Shown here piece by piece: positions 60,280 to 64,000 of a stretch of DNA of 64,000 nt. Location of the stretch: NCBI GenBank assembly GCA_965249645.1, contig CBDFML010000007.1, forward strand, positions 124,001 to 188,000, read 5' to 3'. The translations under genes and the position numbers were made by a program. The notes below the pieces were generated by a model, which did not search any database, was not told where the DNA came from, and saw only the letters and a list, made by a program, of their open reading frames with translations. Origin of the DNA: CAVOEB01 sp965249645. Lineage in GTDB: Bacteria; Pseudomonadota; Alphaproteobacteria; UBA828; JAPUJA01. The stretch's first letter is position 1, and every line of letters begins with the position of its first letter.

Positions 60280-62228
60280 GGCCTTTGCCGGCGCCGAGGA
60301 CATCGCGCGGGCCTGGCGCGACGGGTTGACGCCGGACCCGCGCCGGACCCGCTGCTCTCGGTCTCGGAGTGGTCCGAGAAGCACCGCATGTTGGCGGCGC
60401 GGGCCTCGGCCGAGCCCGGCCGCTACCGCATCGCGCGCACCCCCTACATGCGGGCCATCATGGACGCGCTGTCGCCGGCCGATCCGTGCGCGCAGCGATC
60501 GTGTTCATGAAGGCGGCTCAGGTCGGCGCCACAGAGGGAGCCAATAACTTCATCGGATTCATCATCCACCAGGCGCCGGGACCGATGCTGGCGGTCCAGC
60601 CGACGGTGGAGCTGGCCAAACGGAACTCGCGCCAGCGCATCGATCCGCTGATCGAGGAGAGTGCTGCGCTCCGGAGCCTGGTGAGGCCCGCGCGATCGCG
60701 CGATTCCGGCAACACCATGCTGTCGAAGGAGTTCGCCGGCGGCATCCTGATCATGACCGACGCCAACTCGGCCGTCGGTCTGCGCTCGATCCCGGCGCGC
60801 TACATCCTGTTGGACGAGGTCGACGCCTATCCGGCCTCGGCCGACGAGGAAGGCGACCCGGTAACGCTGGCGGAAGCTCGCTCGCTGACTTTCGCGCACC
60901 GGCGCAAGGTGCTCTTGATCTCGACGCCGACGGTGAAAGGCTTCTCGCGCATCGAGCGCGAATACGAGGCCTCGGACCAGAGGCGGTATTTCGTGCCATG
61001 CCCCCATTGCGGGCACGCACAGGTGCTCGTCTTCGAACGGCTCCGTTGGGAGAAGGGCAAACCGGAGACGGCGGCCTACCACTGCGCATCCTGCGAGACG
61101 CCTATCGCCGAGCATCACAAGACCGCGATGCTGGCGGCCGGCGTTTGGCGGGCGACCGGAACGGCGGCCGATCCGTCGACCATCGGGTTCCACCTGTCGG
61201 CGCTCTACTCGCCGGTCGGCTGGCTTTCGTGGGAGGCCATCGCCCGCGCCTGGGTGGCGGCACAGGGCTCGGACGAAGCGATCCGCGCTTTCCGCAACAC
61301 CATCCTCGGCGAGACCTGGGTCGAGAGCGGCGAGGCGCCGGACTGGCAGCGGCTCTACGACCGCCGGGAACGCTGGTCTGCGGGCACGGTTCCCGCCGGC
61401 GGGCTGTTCCTGACCGCCGGCGCCGATATTCAGAAGGACCGCATCGAGGTCGACGTCTGGGCCTGGGGCCGGGGCCTGGAGAGCTGGCTGATCGATCATA
61501 TCGTCATCGAGGGCGGGCCCGAACGAGCCGAGCCCTGGGCCGAACTCGACCGGCTGCTCTCACAGGTCTGGCTCCATGAGAACGGCGCCGTGCTGGGCTT
61601 GGCGAAGCTCGCCATCGATACCGGTTACGAGCCGACCGCAGTCTATGGTTGGGCGCGGCGCGCCGGCGTCGCGCAAGTGGCGCCGGTCAAGGGGGTCGAG
61701 GGCTTCAACCGCTCGAGCCCGGTCTCGGGTCCGACCTATGTGGACGCCTCCGACGGCGGCCGGCGGCTCCGCCGCGGCGCCCGGCTCTGGAGTGTCGCGG
61801 TCTCGACCTTCAAGGCCGAGACCTACCGGTTCCTGAGACTGGAACGGCCGACCGAGGAGGAGCGCGCCGAGGGCAAACCGTACCCGCCTGGCAGCGTCCA
61901 TCTGCCGCACTGGGTCGAGGACGAATGGCTCAAGCAGTTCGTCGCCGAGCAGCTGGTCACGGTGCGCACGCGGCGCGGTTTCGCCCGGCTCGAATGGCGG
62001 AAGCTGCGCGAGCGCAACGAAGCGCTGGATTGCCGGGTCTATGCCCGGGCCGCCGCCTGGATCGCCGGCGCCGACCGCTTCCCGGAACGGCGTTGGCGGC
62101 GCATGGAAGCGGCATTGGCCGACAACACGGGTCCCGAACGGGCCGGCGCGAAGGACGCGGCGGCGCCGGATCCCGGCTCCCGCCCGGCGGGGCGCCGGCG
62201 CGTGACCCGCAGCAAGTGGATGGGCTGA
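60227..62228 (+). pseudogene. terminase large subunit (GpA-like), two frameshifts
   Basis: From an ATG at 60227 the frame reads MSETISTSSPRFGPSSAEAF to DGLTPDP. An 11-bp tandem duplication (GCCGGACCCGC at 60331-60341 and 60342-60352) shifts the frame; without it the reading goes on LLSVSEWSEKHRMLAARASA. A second break near 60486 (one G short) is needed to reach FMKAAQVGATEGANNFIGF. The rest (ATPase LLDEVDAYP, zinc-like CPHCGHAQ...CASCE, nuclease part) is open to 62228. The gene was a lambda GpA-type packaging motor. Confidence 0.85.
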
Positions 62229-62231
62229 GAC

Positions 62232-62444
62232 ATGGCGGACATGACCTACACCGAAGATCAGGTGCGGGCGCTGCGCGAGGCGCTGACCTCGGGCGTGCTC
62301 ACCGTCTCCTATGACGGCAAGAGCGTCACCTACCGCTCGGTGGACGAGATCAAGACGGCGCTCGCCGAGATCGAGAACGCCCGCGCCCGCGATGCCGGCA
62401 GGCGGGTGCGCCAGGTTCGCATCGTCGGCAACAAGGGGTTCTGA
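62232..62444 (+). CDS. gpW-like head-tail joining protein
   Basis: The product (70 aa) reads MADMTYTEDQVRALREALTS, then a short beta hairpin (GVLTVSYDGKSVTYRSVDE) and a helix, like the lambda gpW fold. Position between terminase and portal is as in lambda-type phages. Confidence 0.82.
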   Translation: MADMTYTEDQVRALREALTSGVLTVSYDGKSVTYRSVDEIKTALAEIENARARDAGRRVRQVRIVGNKGF

Positions 62445-62446
62445 GC

Positions 62447-64000
62447 ATGCGTTTCTTCGCCCGCCGAAGCAGTCTTCGCGAAGGCGGGGGCTGGCTCGCA
62501 CGCACCGCCGCCTCCTGGCGCGCGCTTCGCACCGGCGCCGGTCCATCCCGCCGGCCGATCCACGAGGCCGCGGGCTCGGGAAGGCGGGCGCTCGCCTGGC
62601 GGCCGGGCAACCCCGGTGCGATGACCGCCTTGTTCGCGACCGGCCACGACCTCCGGGTCAAGTCGCGGGACCTGGTGCGCCGCAACGCCTGGGCCGGCAG
62701 CGCGGTCGACGCCTTCGTCACCAACTGCATCGGCACCGGCATCAAGCCCCAGTCGATCGCAGAGGACGCGGCGTTCCGCGAGGCTGTCCATGCGCTGTGG
62801 TGGGACTGGTGCGAGGAGGCCGACGCCGACGGCGTCACCGACTTCTACGGCCTCCAGGCGCTCGCCTGCCGGGCCATGCTGGAGGGCGGCGAATGTTTCG
62901 TGCGGCTCAGGGTACGCAGGCCCGAGGACGGGCTGGCGGTGCCGCTGCAGATCCAGCTCCTGGAGGCCGAGCATGTGCCGCTCACCTTCAACACGACACT
63001 GCCGAGCGGCAATTTAGTGCGGGGCGGCATCGAGTTCGACCGGTTGGGACGAAGGGTCGCCTATCACCTGACCCGCGCCCATCCCGGCGATCCGGCGATG
63101 CGGCCGCGCGACCACGACCTGGTGCGGGTGCCGGCGGACCGCATCGCCCATCTCTTCCGGCCGCTCCGTCCCGGCCAGATCCGGGGCGAGCCCTGGCTCG
63201 CCCGGGCGCTGGTCAAGCTCGACGAGCTCGACCAATACGACGACGCCGCACTGGTCAAGGCCAAGGTCGCGGCGCTGTTCACCGGGTTCGTCGTCTCGCC
63301 CGACCCCGAGGACGCCGTCATGGGCGGGGACGAGCCTGACGAGGACGGCGTCGTCGAAGCCAGCCTCGAGCCCGGCACCATGCAGAGGCTGAAGCCCGGT
63401 CAGGATGTGCGTTTCGCCGAGCCCGCCGACGCCGGGTCGAGCTACGAGGGGTTCTTTCCGCAATCAGCTGCGCGCCGTCGCCACCGCCGCCGGCGTCACC
63501 TACGAGCAGCTGAGCGGCGATCTCACGCAAGTCAACTATTCCTCGATCCGCGCCGGGCTGCTCGAGTTCCGCCGCCGCTGCGAGACCATCCAGCACGCCG
63601 TCGTGGTGCACCAGTTGTGCCGGCCGGTGTGGCGCGAGTGGATGAGAACGGCGGTGCTCGCCGGCGCCCTCGACGCGCCCGGGTTCGCGGCCGATCCGGC
63701 GCCCCATCTGGTTGCCAAGTGGATACCCCAGGGCTGGCAGTGGGTCGATCCCGAGAAGGAGTTCAAGGCGGTGGTGCTCGCCATCCGGGCCGGGCTGATG
63801 AGCCGGTCGGAAGCGATCTCGGCCTTCGGTTACGACGCCGAGGAGATCGACCGCGAGATCGCCGCCGACAACGCCCGCGCCGATGCGCTGGGCCTGGTGC
63901 TCGACAGCGACCCGCGCAGGGTCGCGCGCACCGGCGCCGCCCAGCCCGACGCGGAATCCGAACCCAAGTCCGATGAACGGGAATCGGATGAAGACGAACC
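62447..64000 (+). pseudogene. lambda-type portal protein, frameshifted, runs off the edge
   Basis: The first frame holds the portal domain (HDLRVKSRDLVRRNAWAGSA, NCIGTGIKPQS, LQIQLLEAEHVP, DRIAHLFRPLRPGQIRGEPW). After GSSYEGF an extra T in TTT (63454-63456) breaks the frame; the rest (NQLRAVATAAGVTYEQLSGD, QVNYSSIRAGLLEFRRRCE) continues in the next frame and is still open at 64000. It forms the DNA entry ring of the capsid in intact phages. Confidence 0.85.

Noticed and set aside
1..64000. CRISPR arrays, tRNA or rRNA genes
   Set aside because: No regularly spaced repeats and no tRNA- or rRNA-like sequence were seen on reading the window; a dedicated scan (tRNAscan-SE, Infernal) was not possible.

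Overview
The window is GC-rich chromosomal DNA from an alphaproteobacterium, probably a free-living or marine type with sulfur-oxidising ability. The evidence is the alphaproteobacterial LexA-type direct repeat (GTTC-N7-GTTC) in front of an imuA-imuB-dnaE2 mutasome, the aprM-aprB-aprA set with a divergent ATP sulfurylase, and a TIGR02186-type membrane protein, a family known from alphaproteobacteria. No rRNA, tRNA or CRISPR array was seen.

Layout. Positions 1-6.8 kb hold a ureohydrolase, a two-subunit CoA-transferase, a PRISE-type reductase, three stand-alone receiver-domain proteins and a CpdA-like phosphoesterase. From 6.9 to 13.4 kb is a sulfur-oxidation block: sat diverges from aprMBA, followed by a TauE/SafE exporter and a TIGR02186 protein. 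From 13.5 to 28 kb lie catabolic and C1-related genes: a dipeptidase, an NHLRC2-like thioredoxin/NHL protein, two DUF1116 (YlbE/AllG-like) proteins, a 10-formyl-THF hydrolase-like protein, a Rieske oxygenase, and a tandem array of nine GFA-family loci carrying ten domains (one locus is a deletion pseudogene, one encodes two fused domains). A good promoter with a Fur-like 19-bp palindrome at its start site lies ahead of the array. The SOS cassette imuA-imuB-dnaE2 occupies 28.4-34.1 kb.

From 34.2 kb the window is rich in mobile DNA: an ISAs1-type element whose transposase carries a DruA (DUF4338) domain, a truncated IS5 element, three IS6-type elements and two near-identical IS21 elements in opposite orientation. 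Between them sit a second Rieske oxygenase, a guanidine-hydrolase-like ureohydrolase convergent with a ureAB-ureC urease, an EamA permease, a trimethylamine-dehydrogenase-like enzyme, and several broken gene fragments. From 51.2 kb to the right edge is a decayed prophage: a broken DNA methylase, an intact ParB-methylase, a HigBA toxin-antitoxin pair, a HEPN/Abi_C abortive-infection-type gene, small phage genes (one split by IS21 with a 6-bp target duplication), then terminase, gpW-like and portal genes, two of which are frameshifted.

How the genes may work together (inference): Rieske N- or O-demethylases and the amine dehydrogenase would release formaldehyde, and the GFA proteins and formyl-THF hydrolase fit a one-carbon disposal route. 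The ureohydrolases would feed urea to urease. The apr/sat set would oxidise sulfite to sulfate with ATP gain. The most unusual structure is the GFA array with its metal-regulator-like promoter.
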